A stretch of DNA of 64,000 nt from Nyssa sinensis (lineage: Eukaryota; Streptophyta; Magnoliopsida; Cornales; Nyssaceae). The translations under genes were made by a program, and so were the position numbers. The notes beneath the pieces are model-generated. The model did not search any database, had not been told where the DNA came from, and was given only the letters and a program-made list of their open reading frames with translations. This document shows, in pieces, positions 12,323 through 23,839 of this stretch. The DNA lies in NCBI GenBank assembly GCA_008638375.1, contig CM018038.1:31160753-31224752 (forward strand), in the 5' to 3' direction. The stretch's first letter is position 1, and each line of letters starts with the position of its first letter.

Positions 12323-13017
12323 TGATATACCACAAATAGACACACCAGTCACCTTGAGACACGTGTGCTTACAGAGCTGATATTCTCGATCATACAGAGC
12401 AGCCATAAGCCTTCAGGGCATCCTCATATATATATATATATATATATATATCATACAGAGCTGATATTCTCGATCATACAGAGCAGCCATAAGCCTTCAG
12501 GGCATCCTCATATATATATATATATCCTACAGAACTGACAAACTCGGTCATACAGTGCAGGCGGAGCCTCCAAGGCATTCTCATGCGCATATCTTCCAGA
12601 CCTTATGCTCTAGGCAATATTCATTCAACATTTCATATGATTCCGACCTTATGGCTTCCTTAAAAACTGCCAAGCAGAGAATAAGGAAACAGCCTTCAAC
12701 ACGGAAACTACTATCTATGATTATCTCTATCTACGACACAATACTCCACAAGGTAACTGCAATCTCCGATGATCAAATCCCTATATTCATGGCATCGAAT
12801 CCTAATCAATTTAGGAAGGCCACGTCCTAACCCTAAAGGTACGCTTTATTTTCATGCTCATTATTTGGCTTTCAATACAGTCTTTCAATTCCTTTTACTT
12901 ACTTAAGCATCGGAGCGGCTACCACCGGAGCCAATCCGGTGGTCTTCTGACCATCTTCCTAAGTGTTCTACAGGTCACGGAGCCCACACTTATTGCGAGT
13001 CGAAAAGTGCAGCATCA
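12323..13017 (+). repeat. 5' LTR of Tat-1
   Basis: It begins TGATATACC and ends AAAAGTGCAGCATCA. It contains a direct duplication of about 60 bp (GAGCTGATATTCTCGATC ... CTTCAGGGCATCCTCA) at about 12374-12430 and 12461-12512, separated by TA tracts. A conserved patch CGGCTACCACCGGAGCC near its 3' part recurs in the LTRs of Tat-2 and Tat-3. The ORFs at 12161-12406, 12555-12830 and 12854-13045 fall in LTR sequence and are not genes. Confidence 0.95.
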
Positions 13018-13019
13018 GT

Positions 13020-13039
13020 TTGGCGCCGTCTGTAGGAAC
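13020..13039 (+). promoter_or_regulatory. Primer binding site of Tat-1
   Basis: TTGGCGCCGTCTGTAGGAAC starts a few bases after the CA end of the 5' LTR. The first nine bases (TGGCGCCGT) match the tRNA-Asp-type PBS used by many plant gypsy elements. The rest diverges, so the tRNA assignment is uncertain. The same site with two CpG-decay changes occurs in the TRIM at 25144-25163. Confidence 0.8.
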
Positions 13040-13094
13040 GACTAATCTCCAAGTGCTCTATTCATAAACTCATCTCTTTCCTCACCGAAAAACT

Positions 13095-15461
13095 ATGGCC
13101 CCAAATCTCCAACCACGACAGAATACTCAGGTTCCGCAAAGCTCTCAGCGTCAGCCACCTGCTCCACGAGCAAGGGGGCCAACAGTTAATCCCATGCGAT
13201 AAGAGATCGAATCGATCAAACGACACAATGAACTGGTGCAGAAATAGTTGCTTGCCATCACTAGAACGCTGACAACGCTCACACAGAATCAAGGGATGAA
13301 CCCTCCTAACCCACCGGTCAACATTGCAGCGGGAACTCAACCTCCTGTTGCCACGGAGAATGAAGAACTTCATAAGCAGGCTCCAAATAACCAGCCCGGG
13401 CACCACCAGGGTGTTGCCCGCGTTGGCAGAGATCCACAACCGTCAGCAGCTCCAGGCTGGGGAACATCAGCCTTCGTTCCTGATGTCCATTACCGGAGCA
13501 CTACTCGAGCCCCAACTCCAAGGGCTTCGGGAGCACATCTGGCACCATAGGAGCCCCACCCCCATGCAGCACCAATCCCTCCGGTTCGGAACCCTCCTCC
13601 GTCCGAAGGGCGTACTCAACCCTACTACTCTGAAGCCGAGGCTGTCAGGCAGGGTTCGCAAGATGTCAAACTCGGAGACCCGCGGAGGGTAGAGGAAATT
13701 GCTGAGTCTATGGACCAAACAATTGCCTTGAGAGGACCTCAGAACCCTACAGAGCAAGACGAGTTGGCCAAGCTGCTCGGAAGACTGGCCACCCCATTCA
13801 CTTACGCCATTATGTCAGAAGAAAGGCCCAGAAAGTTCATGGTGCCAAAGTTCACCCTGTACGACGGGTCTGGAGATCCAGGAGATCATCTCTCGCACTA
13901 CCAGCATACTATGGCCCTCCACGGGGCCTCTGATGCTATTATGTGCCGAACTTTCATCATCAGCTTGAAGGGAACTGCTCTGAAGTGGTTCCACAACCTC
14001 CCTCCGAACTCAATTACCAGCTTCTATGAGCTCGGTAGACAATTCTTGGACAAGTTTATGACCAGCAGAAGGCTCAGAAGGGGACCAGAGTTCCTGTTAA
14101 ATGTCAAGCAGACTAAGGAGGAGTCCCTTAGAGCCTACATTGCACGCTTCAATGCCGAACTCACGGAGATCACTGACTGCAGCCCAAAGTTCCTTGTAGC
14201 AGCCTAACTGCTGGGCTTGCCCAAGGTGGTTTCAGAGACTCTTTAACAAAGAGCCCCCCCAGCCGACATGGCGGCATTAATGGATCGGGCTAGAAAGTAC
14301 ATCAACCTTGAAGAAGCCAACCGCACATCCCAGAAGGGCAAAGACTAGACCCAGAGGGATAATCCAAAGAGGGAGGATCACAAGAAGGAGGACCACAGAA
14401 GAGACTCCAACAAGAAGAGGGCCATGAGCCCAGAGAAGAGAACAGCACCCAGAGCTGTGTACAACTCCGGACCAAGGGAGTTCACTAACTTCACTCCTTT
14501 GAACATTACACCGAACCAGGTACTCCGGCAGATTCGAGATCGGGAAAACCTGAGGTGGCCGGAACCAATTAAAGGAGATCCTAGTCTTCGGGACCAAAGT
14601 AAGTATTGTAATTTTCATAAAGATCATGGACATACAACTAACACATGCAGGACCCTCCGATATGAGATAGAGCAGCTCATAAAGAAGGGACGTCTTCGGG
14701 AGTTCGTCAAGCTAGACGGAAGGTAGAACCCCCAAGAAGACAAGCCTCAACAACGGCCAGACCAGAGGCCCGAGTAGAGGCAGGAGCAGAGGGAATGACG
14801 AAATGAGCCTCAGAGGCAGAGCAACCATGTCATTTACGTCCTCTATGCTGACTCCCCTATCACAGGAATGTCCAACAGGGTAAGAAAGAGATATGCTCGA
14901 GAGGCCAGAGCTGCCCCGAACGTATTACAGATCTCCAACGTAGAAAAGAGGCTCAAGCCAGCATCGGAGATCCAATTCACTGAACAAGATCTAGCAGGGG
15001 TACACTGCTCTCACAGTGATGCCCTTGTTATCACTCTCAAAATTGCCAACTTCGAGATCAGGAGAGTCCTGGTCGATATTGGCAGCTCCGTCAACATACT
15101 GTTCTATGAGCCACTTAAACAGATGGGGATGGATCATGACAACATCAAGCCCACTACTGCCGTGATGGCAACATTTGATGGCAATCTCAGCACCCCATTA
15201 GGGAGAGTCAACCTTCCTACCACTGTAGGAGAGGGTGAAGGGCAGGAGACCACCATCTCGGAGTACATGGTGTTGAACATGAAATCTCCCTACAACGTCA
15301 TAATCGGGAGACCCTGGTTGCACCAGATAGGGGCAGTCACCTCGACCCTCCATCAGTGTCTGAAGTACATTCACAACCAGAATGTTCACTCTGTCAGAGG
15401 GTGTCAGCCAACCTCCTGGGAGTGCCATGCTATTGCCCTTAAGGAGAAGGCTCCTAAATAG
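13095..15461 (+). pseudogene. Tat-1 gag and protease, broken by nonsense codons
   Basis: One reading frame from ATG 13095 (MAPNLQPRQNTQ) runs through gag into the protease, interrupted by in-frame stops at 13200, 13245, 13548, 14205 and further stops near 14244, 14346 and 14724. The capsid-type Gag core is at about 13900-14200 (MALHGASDAIMCRTF, LKWFHNLPPNS). A zinc-knuckle-like motif CNFHKDHGHTTNTC is at about 14608-14650. The aspartic protease active site reads VLVDIGSSVNILF near 15068-15106, followed by the flap-distal NVIIGRPWL near 15295. Gag would form the particle and the protease would process the polyprotein. The stops mean no full-length product can be made. Frame conservation between stops suggests the element was functional until recently. 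Confidence 0.85.
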
Positions 15462-15599
15462 CAATTACAGTTCACTCGGGACTGTGCAGATCCAGTTCTC
15501 ACCCACACTCCTGAGGTGGAAGTTTGCCCATCCAACATTGAAGAACCCTGAGCCCAAGGGGACGCGATAGCCGAGACAAACCTGTTGGCGAGCCCATTA

Positions 15600-18500
15600 A
15601 AGTATTGGTCAGTTCATAAGCAGAGGGGCGTTATTTGTATATCGGCCTAGATCTGACGCACACCGAGCAGGAAAATATAGTTAGGTTTCTGAAAAACAAC
15701 CTCTCTATATTTGCTTGGGAAACCAGGGACATGGAGGGTATAGACCCTAGCCTCATAACTCACAAGCTGACGGTCGATCCAGATCATCCACCAGTCAGAC
15801 AGAAGAGAAGACCGATTGCTTCTAAACGGCATCAGATTATAAATGAAGAAGTCCAGAGGCTACTTGAAGCCAAGATGATACGAGAAGTGTTCTATCCCGA
15901 GTGGCTAGCCAACACCGTGCTTGTCAAGAAGAAAAATGGCAAGTGGAGAGTCTGCATTGATTATACAGACCTCAACAAGGCATGCCCCAAGAACAGCTTT
16001 CCACTGCCAAGGATAGACCAACTGGTTGATGCCACTGCGGGGCATCAGTTTATGAGCTTCATGGATGCCTACTCTGGGTACAACCAGATCCAGATGTACC
16101 CTCCAGACCAAGAGAAGACAGCTTTCATAACCAAACGAGGGCTCTACTGCTACAGAGTAATGCCTTTCGGTTCGAAGAACGTTGGAGCTACTTATCGGCA
16201 GTTGGTGAACAAGATGTTCAGCCCACTGCTCGGTAGTACCATGGAGGTATACATCGACGACATGCTGGTGAAGAGTCTGCAGAAAGGTAGTCACCTTCAG
16301 CACTTAGCCCAGACCTTCGATATCCTCAGACAGCACAGGATGAAGCTCAACCCCTCGAAATGTACCTTCGAGATTACGAAGGGAAATTCTTGGGATACAT
16401 CATCTCTTAGAGGGGTATCGAAGCAGACCCCACTCAGATCCAAGCTCTGATTGGACTAAAGTCACCAAGAATGGCAGAATTGCGGCACTGAGCAGATTTA
16501 TCTCCAAATCCACTGATCGCTGCCTACCTTTCTTCAAAGTTCTGAAGGGCAGCAAAGCTTTGCAGTGGACGGAAGAATGCGAGAAATCCTTTCAAGAACT
16601 AAAGGAGTATCTAGCCTCTCTAGAGCTCTTGTCAAAACCAGTACAAGGAGAAAAGCTACTCTTGTACCTCGCAGTTTTTGAAAACGCGGTCAGCTCTACA
16701 TTGATCAGACAGGACAGGGGAGTACAGAGGCCTATATTCTACGTCAGTAGGGCACTACTTGACACGAAAAAAAGATATCCAAAAGTAGAAAAGCTGGCCT
16801 ATGCCTTGGTCATATAAGCTCGGAAGCTTCGACCTTATTTCCAAGCCCATCCAATCGAGATCCCAACTGCCTATCCTCTGAAGTCAATACTGAGGAAACC
16901 TGAGGTATCGGGAAGATTGGTGAAGTGGTCTATGGAGCTAGGGGAATTCGACATATCATATGTACCCCGAAACTCCATCAAAGGGTAGGCCTTAGCTAAT
17001 TTTGTTGCCGAATTCACCTCGGCACTTCAAGACAAGGCACAACTCATCGAAACCTCAGGAACCTGGCTACTATACATCGATGGATCGTCAACCGATCAAG
17101 GCTCGGGAGTAGGCCTTGTACTACAATCCCCTGATGGGCTCACGACAGAAAAAGCAGTCAGCTTGGGATTCAAAGCTTCCAACAATGAAGCAGAATATGA
17201 AGCTCTGATCTTAGGCATGAAGCTTGCCTTAGAATGTGAGGCTCAGAACCTTAAAGTCTTCTTAGACTCTCAACTGGTGGTAAGCCAAGTCCTGAGAGAA
17301 TTTGCCATTAAAGACGATCGGATGCTCCGGTATTCCGAACTGGTGAACCACTTGAAGCACTCCTTCTAGACATTCATTATCCAAAAAATTGAAAGAAGCC
17401 AGAATTACAGAGCAGATGCTTTGGCTAACATGGCGTCCCGCCTAAAGTCTGAAGCAAACTCCACAATAAAAACCTCCTACCAGCCAGGACCTAGCATAGA
17501 GCAAGCCCAAGTTGCTCAAATTGCTGAACAGCCCCAGAACTGGATGACTCCAATCCTCTAGTACCTGCAATCTGGGCTCTTCCCAGAAGATAAAGACAAA
17601 GCCAGGAGAATCCGAATCAGTGCGGCTCGGTACCTGATCCTGAACAACAAGCTTTACAGAAGGTCGTATTCTCAACCTCTGTTAAAATGCTTAACTCTAG
17701 AAGAATCACAATATGTTTTGGCTGAAATACATGAGGGAATTTGAGGGACCGAGCTCTGTCTCAGGGCTATTATTGGCCTAGCATACTTAAGCAGGCTAAG
17801 GAGTATGTTCAGAAGTGCGACAAATGCCAAAGATTTGCCCCATATCAACATCAGCCTCATCATGAGCTTATCCCGATTCCTAGTCCTTGGCCTTTTGCTC
17901 AGTGGGGAATGGACATCGTGGGTCCATTACTAAGGGCTCCACCAAACAGAAAGTATCTCTTGGTAGCCATTGACTACTTCTCAAAATGGGCCGAAGCTGA
18001 ACCTCTAACACATATCACAGAAAAGGAAGTCGAGAGCTTCACCTGGAAGAACATTGTGTGCAGGTTCGGCATACCACGTGTGATTATCTCCGACAACGGG
18101 ACACAATTCACTGGTAAAGGCTTCAAGAAATTCTGTGAAAATCTCAATATTAGGCAACACGTTGCCTCTCCGGGCCATCCACAAGCAAATGGGCAAGCAG
18201 AGGTCACCAACCGAACGATCTTGACGGGTTAAAGAAAAGGTTGGAACAAGCCAAAGGAAAGTGGGCAGAAGAACTCCCTGGAGTTCTTTGGTCCTACAGA
18301 ACAACCAGAAGAACACCCACATCTGAAACTCCCTTCTCTTTGGCCTATGGTACAGAAGCAGTAATTTCGATTGAGATCGGTATGCCAACTCTGAGGACTG
18401 AAGCCTTTGAGCAAGAGTCCAATGATCAGCAGTTAATGGAAAACTTAGATTTGCTTGAAGAAAGAAGGGATCAAGCCAACATCAAGATGGAGGCCTATCA

Positions 18501-18714
18501 ACAGAGAATGGTCGACAAATCCAAGGTAGGACTCAAAACGGTCAACTTTCAAGTCGGAGACCTTGTCTTAAAAAGAGTTTTTCAAAACACCAAGGATCCC
18601 ACTATGGGAAAGTTATCACCAAACTGGGAAGGCCCCTACAAAGTAACAAAGGTTGTAAGGCCTACCACCTACTGGCTAGAAGACATGACTGGGAAGCCTA
18701 TTCCTAAGCCATAG
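15600..18714 (+). pseudogene. Tat-1 pol: RT, two RNase H regions, integrase (frameshifted)
   Basis: RT spans about 15635-16380 with LVKKKNGKWRVCIDY, SFMDAYSGYNQI, and the catalytic box YIDDMLVKS near 16249-16275. A one-base loss near 16383 shifts the frame. The RT-linked RNase H region follows at 16560-16817 (LQWTEECEKSFQELKEYL). The extra, archaeal-type RNase H typical of Tat is at about 17065-17430 (LLYIDGSSTDQGSGVGLVL, NNEAEYEALILGM, then ADALANMAS). Integrase lies at 17741-18714: CDKCQRF of the zinc finger, then the D,D,E core (GMDIVGP, IISDNGTQF, GQAEVTNR). Bases are lost near 17735, removing part of the zinc-finger His region, and one base is lost near 18229. The end (KPWNVEHLRKYY-like) gives the 3' limit of pol. 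No chromodomain is present, as expected for Tat. Confidence 0.88.
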
Positions 18715-18780
18715 AATGTGGAACATTTACGGAAGTATTATCAATAGAGATGTTTCTTTCTTTTACCTCCATGGAGTGTT

Positions 18781-19092
18781 CCTCTATAATGCACAGGCCT
18801 TCAGAGCCTAGTCCATAATGTACAAGTCTTCGTACTTGGTCCATCTATAATGCACAGGCCTCCAGAGCCTGGTCCATAACATACAAGTCTTCGTACTTGG
18901 TCCATCTATAATGCACAGGCCTCTAGAGCTTGGTCTATAATGTACAAGTTTTCGTACTTGGTCCATCTATAATGCACAGGCCTCCAGAGCCTGGTCCATA
19001 ATGTACAAGTCTTCGTACTTGGTCCATCTATAATGCACAGGCCTCCAGAGCCTGGTCCATAATATGCAAGTCTTCGTGTTTGGTCCATCTTT
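18781..19092 (+). repeat. Tat-1 3' untranslated tandem array, 61-bp unit, five copies
   Basis: Starts of CTATAATGCACAGGCC are at about 18783, 18845, 18906, 18967 and 19028, a period of 61-62 bases. Each unit has two half-repeats ending TTGGTCCAT and CCTGGTCCAT. The array begins about 65 bp after the pol stop. Because 61 is not a multiple of three, the antisense ORF here (18906-19088) is a by-product. Confidence 0.9.
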
Positions 19093-20841
19093 TCTACGGT
19101 CTAGTCCATCCAAAGACAGAAGTTCAGAACATCTACACACTAAAGTTTTTTAGATCGGAACACCTCAGATCTGACACTTAGATTATCTGGCTTATCTATC
19201 AACAAACAACAAGTACTATAGTGCCAAGCAGGTGTGAAGTACCTTGATTCAGAACTTCTACAAAGTTTCTTTGATCTATTCTTAGAACAGTCATGTATCA
19301 GAAGTGGGTAAGAAGGTGTCTTAAACTCCAAAAAGAGCACATTCAAATACAAAGAACATCAGATCTGAGGAGAAGGAACTCAATTTTATTGATGATTCAG
19401 AAGATTTACATCAGTACAAGAAGACTGGAAACAGAACAAGTACACAAAAAGCTACAACAAAAGGCAAACATTATACGACATCATGGCTTTCTTCTTCGAA
19501 TGAGAAAGGGATCCAGGATCCAAACTTCCATTACCGCCGTCGCCGGCTCCATTTGAAAGGAAGGAATCCTGAACCCCAATCTGCAGCAAGGAGCACCCAG
19601 GCCATTTCATCATCACTATCATTGATCTCAAGACCAACAGAGGATGAGGGCTCTGGGTCTTGGGGGACCTCCATTCATCTCCCTCAGAGCAATTGTCACA
19701 CCCCAGTCGATTGGAGCAAGGGTCTCTGCCAAGACACAGAGGGAAGGAGGCGTCCCACCTTCGTCTTCATCACCGACGCTCCAAGCCTCGGTTGAATCAA
19801 GGAGGGTCCACCTCCCATCGGAGAAATCTTGACCGGATGCTAAGATGGACAAGAAGATCTTAGCCTCCTCTAATCCTTCCTTGGAGACTGAATCGAAGGG
19901 AAGGTTAACTTTCAGCCACAGTTTAATCATTCCTAACTCGGACTGAAAATCGTCAATCATCTTCGGGCAAACGATAAGCCTCTAAAAGGCATTCAAATTC
20001 TCTCTAATAGGGGAACAATGTGGGGATACAAGTAAAAGAGATAGGGGGCAACCTTATGCTCCTCCTTTGTATATATAGACCCTCGAAGCCCAAGAGTTGC
20101 CCAGACGAACCCTCGCAATAAAGGGTTGTTCTCGAAAACCCAAAAGACAGCTGTATAAATGGATGACGTATAGAATCATCCTTTCGAATACTTCGGCGAC
20201 AAGATACAAGGCTTCCCCAAGCATACCGAACTGATCAAAGCAAACAAAGTCTGATCCACCCTTATACAAAGGCCTCCGGTCTAACATACAGACCTCATGG
20301 TCTTTGCTATTCCGTTGATCCTTGACAGACCACGTAAAGCTTTCAGTTCGGATGTATCTCCATCTAGGTCTAAACGATTTAGGAGGCAGGAGTCTCTATC
20401 ATCAGAGCAACAGACACAAGACACCGTTCTTACTATAGGACTTGGGTTCAGGACGAACTGCCTCAGAATTCTTCAGAAATTCACTCTCGATATATATATG
20501 ACACAAGATCATCGTCAGACCCTTATATATCCTATGTAAATTGCTTTCCTACCTCATCTAGAGAGGAAAGAGCAATCAGAACTATGCTACAATCGTTATC
20601 TTATCACAACTACAGTTCGGAAGATAACTGCCACTTCTTAGAAGCTGATTTGGAGGGATCCAGAACAGCCTTACTTACATCAATTTCTCACATCAACAAC
20701 AAATTCAAAGGAATGCTACATGGGTCAACCAAGCATAAGAGAAGACATTTGATAAAAGAGAGCTGTTCCATTAAAAAAGTCTGTTACACTGAAGTTTTTT
20801 TTAAAAAAAAAAAAACAACAAAAACCTAAGCTAATCATATT
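19093..20841. other. Tat-1 spacer between tandem array and antisense gene
   Basis: This 1.75-kb part of the element shows no recognised domain on either strand. ORFs at 19293-19556, 19553-19863, 20054-20287 and 20297-20539 are short, overlap on both strands and match nothing I know. It ends in a run of A at about 20807-20820, close to the stop of the antisense gene. Confidence 0.5.
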
Positions 20842-22763
20842 TCAAGCCTGGTCAGCAGGCTCAACGGTTGGGAAGGAATTGGCAGAAGCAGCATCAATTG
20901 TCTCACTTAGGACGACAACTTCGGTAGGAGTGGCAGGGAGAACCTCGACCACCTCGTTCGGAACTGCAACCTCAGGAGGGGTAACCCCTGGAGGCACAAT
21001 CGAGGATATGTCGAAGTCGGGAAATTTGGCAAGGAACCTATCCCGAAAGTTGTTGAAGCCGAACAGAATCAGGGTGGTGGCCATTCCTTCCAATTCCATC
21101 TTCATCTCTATCTCATTGTCCACCTTGGCCTGCTCTACCGCATCATCAAGCTTCTGGTTGAATTCATACCGCAGGTTGTCCAACTCCCTCTTCAGCCTCT
21201 TCTCCCGCTGAATGGCAAGGTCCTTCTCCGACGCCATCATGATCAGAGAATTTTGAAGCTCCTTCAGCTTCTCTACAGAATCGTGGGCCTCCGACTGGGC
21301 AGTGACAAGCTTAAGCCTAAGTTCGTCCAGCTCGGCCTTGAGATTATCAACCTCCTCTGAAGGAGGAGAGACCTTCGTCAAGGCAGAAAGGGTGTGCAGA
21401 GCCTACAGCATGCGAAGTACACAGTTCAGTACCAACCAAAGCATTTGGAAAAAGGGGAAGGGAGATAAAGACCCGAAGAACTCACCTTGACTTGAAGAGA
21501 AGCCAGGTCAGCAAGAAGCTTTTCCGACTTCTGGGGCCTAACTTTGCTTGAGCCCTTGGCCCAAAAGTCCTCCAGAATCTTTTTGGCCCCCACAGCATCA
21601 GGGGCCACCGAGAATGACGCCCCCTTGCCCGCTTACTTGGACGAGATTGGGGGGACCATAGAAATGGGGGCAGGCGCCTCTCTCTCTACCTCAATGGGAT
21701 CAGGAGAGATCGAGAGTATCCTCCTCCTCTTCGCCTGGATGGGAGGGTCTACTAGGGAAGAAGCCTCCCCCGCTGCCACAGATGAAGATGGCTCGGTCTC
21801 TCACCGTGCCATCATGTTCTTTGCAAGCTCCTCAACACTTCCTCTGGCAGCCATCAGTTTGTCAGGATTAACAATGGAGGAATGGCTTCGAATGCTGGGC
21901 TTTAAGAGCTTCTTGTATTGCTTTTGAATCGCAGATTAGAATTCCGGTCTTCTTCACACACTCCTCACTGCACAAGAAACACAAAAATTGATCAGTTCAG
22001 TAATTGGTGTACCAAAAAAAGTCAACTCAGCCACGGGAAAATTGGGCCTCACCCTTTCACCTAGAGGTTCGAGGAAATGCTGAAGGTCGGCCTTCGAAGT
22101 CCTTGAACTGCCATCCTCCTTTTATGAAGAAATACCATTTCTTCTAGGTCTTGTTGGAAGAGGGCACGGAAGTAAGGGGTCTGAACCCACTATCAAAAGA
22201 CATGTAATAAAGGCCTTCCGCCTTCTGAAGTTTTAGATCCATATTACTACGGATCAGGTCAAGGGACACCTTGACATTATTCATATGCCCCAACACAATG
22301 AAGCTCAACAGATGTCTCCAACTGTTAAGGTTCAGGTTTGTGGGGCAAAGGTCGAACCAACAGAAGAATTGTTTTATAATATCAGGAAGAGGGAGTGTCA
22401 ATCCCATTTCAAACCAGGCCAGATAGGCGCAGATTTCCCCCTCTCTAACATCGCTTGGGCGATCCCGAGAGTCAGGAACCCTAAAAGTAACATTGGAGGG
22501 AAGTTTGAATTTCTCCCATAACTCCTTCAACATTTTTTCGGTGATTGCACTCTCACCCTCCTCTCTGTAACCGGATCGACCAGAGGTCTCACCAGCCCTA
22601 TTCGGGGGCTCATCAAATGCATCGACAATCCTAACCCCCGGACTAGAGGGGGGTCTATTATTCTATTCTCGTCATCATCTATGGAAGGAACATTTACTAA
22701 CTGAAGTTGAGGAACGGTCCCAAAAGGACTGCCTGAACCAGAGGGTGACTCAAGACTAGACAT
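20842..22763 (-). pseudogene. Tat-1 antisense gene: Transposase_28-like domain plus coiled coil, two introns
   Basis: This gene lies between pol and the 3' LTR and runs opposite to gag-pol. Exon 1 starts at ATG 22763 (MSSLESPSGSGSP) and includes AYLAWFEMGL, FFCWFDLCPTNLNLNSWR and a YYMSF-type patch, resembling the 'putative gypsy type transposon' family (Transposase_28). It ends at 22053. Intron 1 is 21968-22052 (85 bp, GTGAGG...TGCAG). Exon 2 is 21967-21486 and ends LADLASLQVK. Intron 2 is 21403-21485 (83 bp, GTGAG...CTGTAG, phase 0). Exon 3 is 21402-20842, starting ALHTLSAL and then a long charged coiled coil (about 21370-21100) and a Val/Pro/Thr-rich tail. A frameshift near 22530 and stops in exon 2 break it. 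The function is unknown. Homologues are Tat-2 30163-31918 (+) and Tat-3 47191-47349 (-). That both introns recur in Tat-2 is my own alignment by eye. Confidence 0.75.
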
Positions 22764-23133
22764 GGCGAACAAAAGAAAGAAACGAAGCAAATGAGAAGGA
22801 ATGTAGAGGGGGACTAAAATCAAACCTGAGATCAAGAAAGGACTGTGAACACCGGATATCCTTCAAACTTTGTCAAATGGCGGTGGCAGCCTCAGGTACT
22901 GTAGACGCAAGTGCAGAAGAAAGGTATACAAGACCTTTCCCTCTCTTTATATACTCATTCGAAATATGAGCCTCCCAAGAAGAGCTGACGCAACGGTTGA
23001 AGATAATGATGGCTTCTCAAGTATCGGCTGCGCAATAAATGACTCATTAAACTGACGTCTCGAGAAATGGAGAAACGAAACATATGACTCTTCACAAAGC
23101 CCATAACCCTAGTTAAGCCCTAGCTTCTAATTA
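22764..23133. other. Tat-1 leader region upstream of the antisense gene
   Basis: This interval between the antisense ATG and the PPT would hold the promoter and leader of the antisense gene. I see TATATA at about 22948 and pyrimidine-rich text, but no motif I can call. The ORF at 22870-23055 is not credible. Confidence 0.4.
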
Positions 23134-23152
23134 GGGCTCGGGGGGGATTAGC
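23134..23152 (+). promoter_or_regulatory. Polypurine tract of Tat-1
   Basis: GGGCTCGGGGGGGATTAGC sits immediately before the TG of the 3' LTR and would prime plus-strand synthesis. The matching sites in Tat-3 (GGCTCGAGGGGGAGTAAC at 47784-47801) and Tat-2 (minus strand, near 29734-29752) share the GGCTCGAG/GGGG core. Confidence 0.85.
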
Positions 23153-23839
23153 TGATAGACCAAAAACAGACACACCAGTCACCTTAAGACACGTGTGCTT
23201 ATAGAGCTGATATTCTCGATCATACAGAGTAGCCATAAGCCTTCAAGGCATCCTCATATATATACATCATACAGAGCTGATATTCTCGATCATACAGAGC
23301 AGCCATAAGCCTTCAGGGCATCCTCATATATATATATATCCTATAGAACCGACAAACTCGGTCATACAGTGCAGGCGGAGCCTCCAAGGCATTCTCATGC
23401 GCATATCTTCCAGTCCTTATGCTTTGGGCAATATTCATTCAACATCTCATATGGTTCCGACCTTATGGCTTCCTTAAAAACTGCCAAGCAGAGAATAAGG
23501 AAACAGCCTTCAACATGGAAACTACTATATATGATTATCTCTATCTACGACACAATACTCCACAAGGTAACTGCAATCTCCGATGATCAAATCCCTATAT
23601 TCATGGCATCGAATCCTAATCAACTTAGGAAGGCCACGACCTATAAATTAAACCCTAAAGGTACGCTTTATTTTTATGCTCATTCTTTGGCTTTCAATAC
23701 AGTCTTTCAATTCCTTTTACTTACTTAAGCATCGGAGCGGCTACCGCCGGAGCCAATCCGGTGGTCCTCTGATCATATTCCTGAGTGTTCTACAGGTCAC
23801 GGAGCCCACACTTATTGCGAGTCGAAAAGTGTAGCATCA
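23153..23839 (+). repeat. 3' LTR of Tat-1
   Basis: It is collinear with the 5' LTR over its whole length, including the internal duplication, but with shorter TA tracts and an 8-bp insertion (TATAAATT-like) near 23642. It ends GTGTAGCATCA and is followed by the right copy of the GGTTT target duplication. Confidence 0.95.

Larger units (their letters stand above)
12323..23839 (+). mobile_element. Tat-lineage Ty3/gypsy LTR retrotransposon, complete but mutated (Tat-1)
   Basis: The element is 11.5 kb with LTRs of 695 and 687 bp, both starting TG and ending CA. It is flanked by a perfect 5-bp duplication GGTTT (12318-12322 and 23840-23844). Internal order on the plus strand is PBS, gag-protease, RT, first RNase H region, second RNase H, integrase, a 61-bp tandem array, an antisense gene and a polypurine tract. 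The extra RNase H domain after the RT-RNase H and the long gap between pol and the 3' LTR are hallmarks of the plant Tat lineage (Tat, Ogre, Retand). Stops and frameshifts in gag and pol make it non-autonomous now. By eye the LTRs differ at roughly 26 of about 680 aligned bases, mostly transitions, which suggests an insertion of modest age. Confidence 0.95.

Noticed and set aside
13324..13692. 122-codon plus-strand ORF overlapping gag
   Set aside because: It is in a different phase from the gag frame that carries MAPNLQ, the capsid core and the zinc knuckle.
18906..19088. Minus-strand ORF of 60 codons
   Set aside because: Lies inside the 61-bp tandem array of Tat-1 and has no independent support.
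20879..21211. 110-codon plus-strand ORF
   Set aside because: Antisense shadow of the coiled-coil exon of the Tat-1 antisense gene, which has the better protein character and splice sites.
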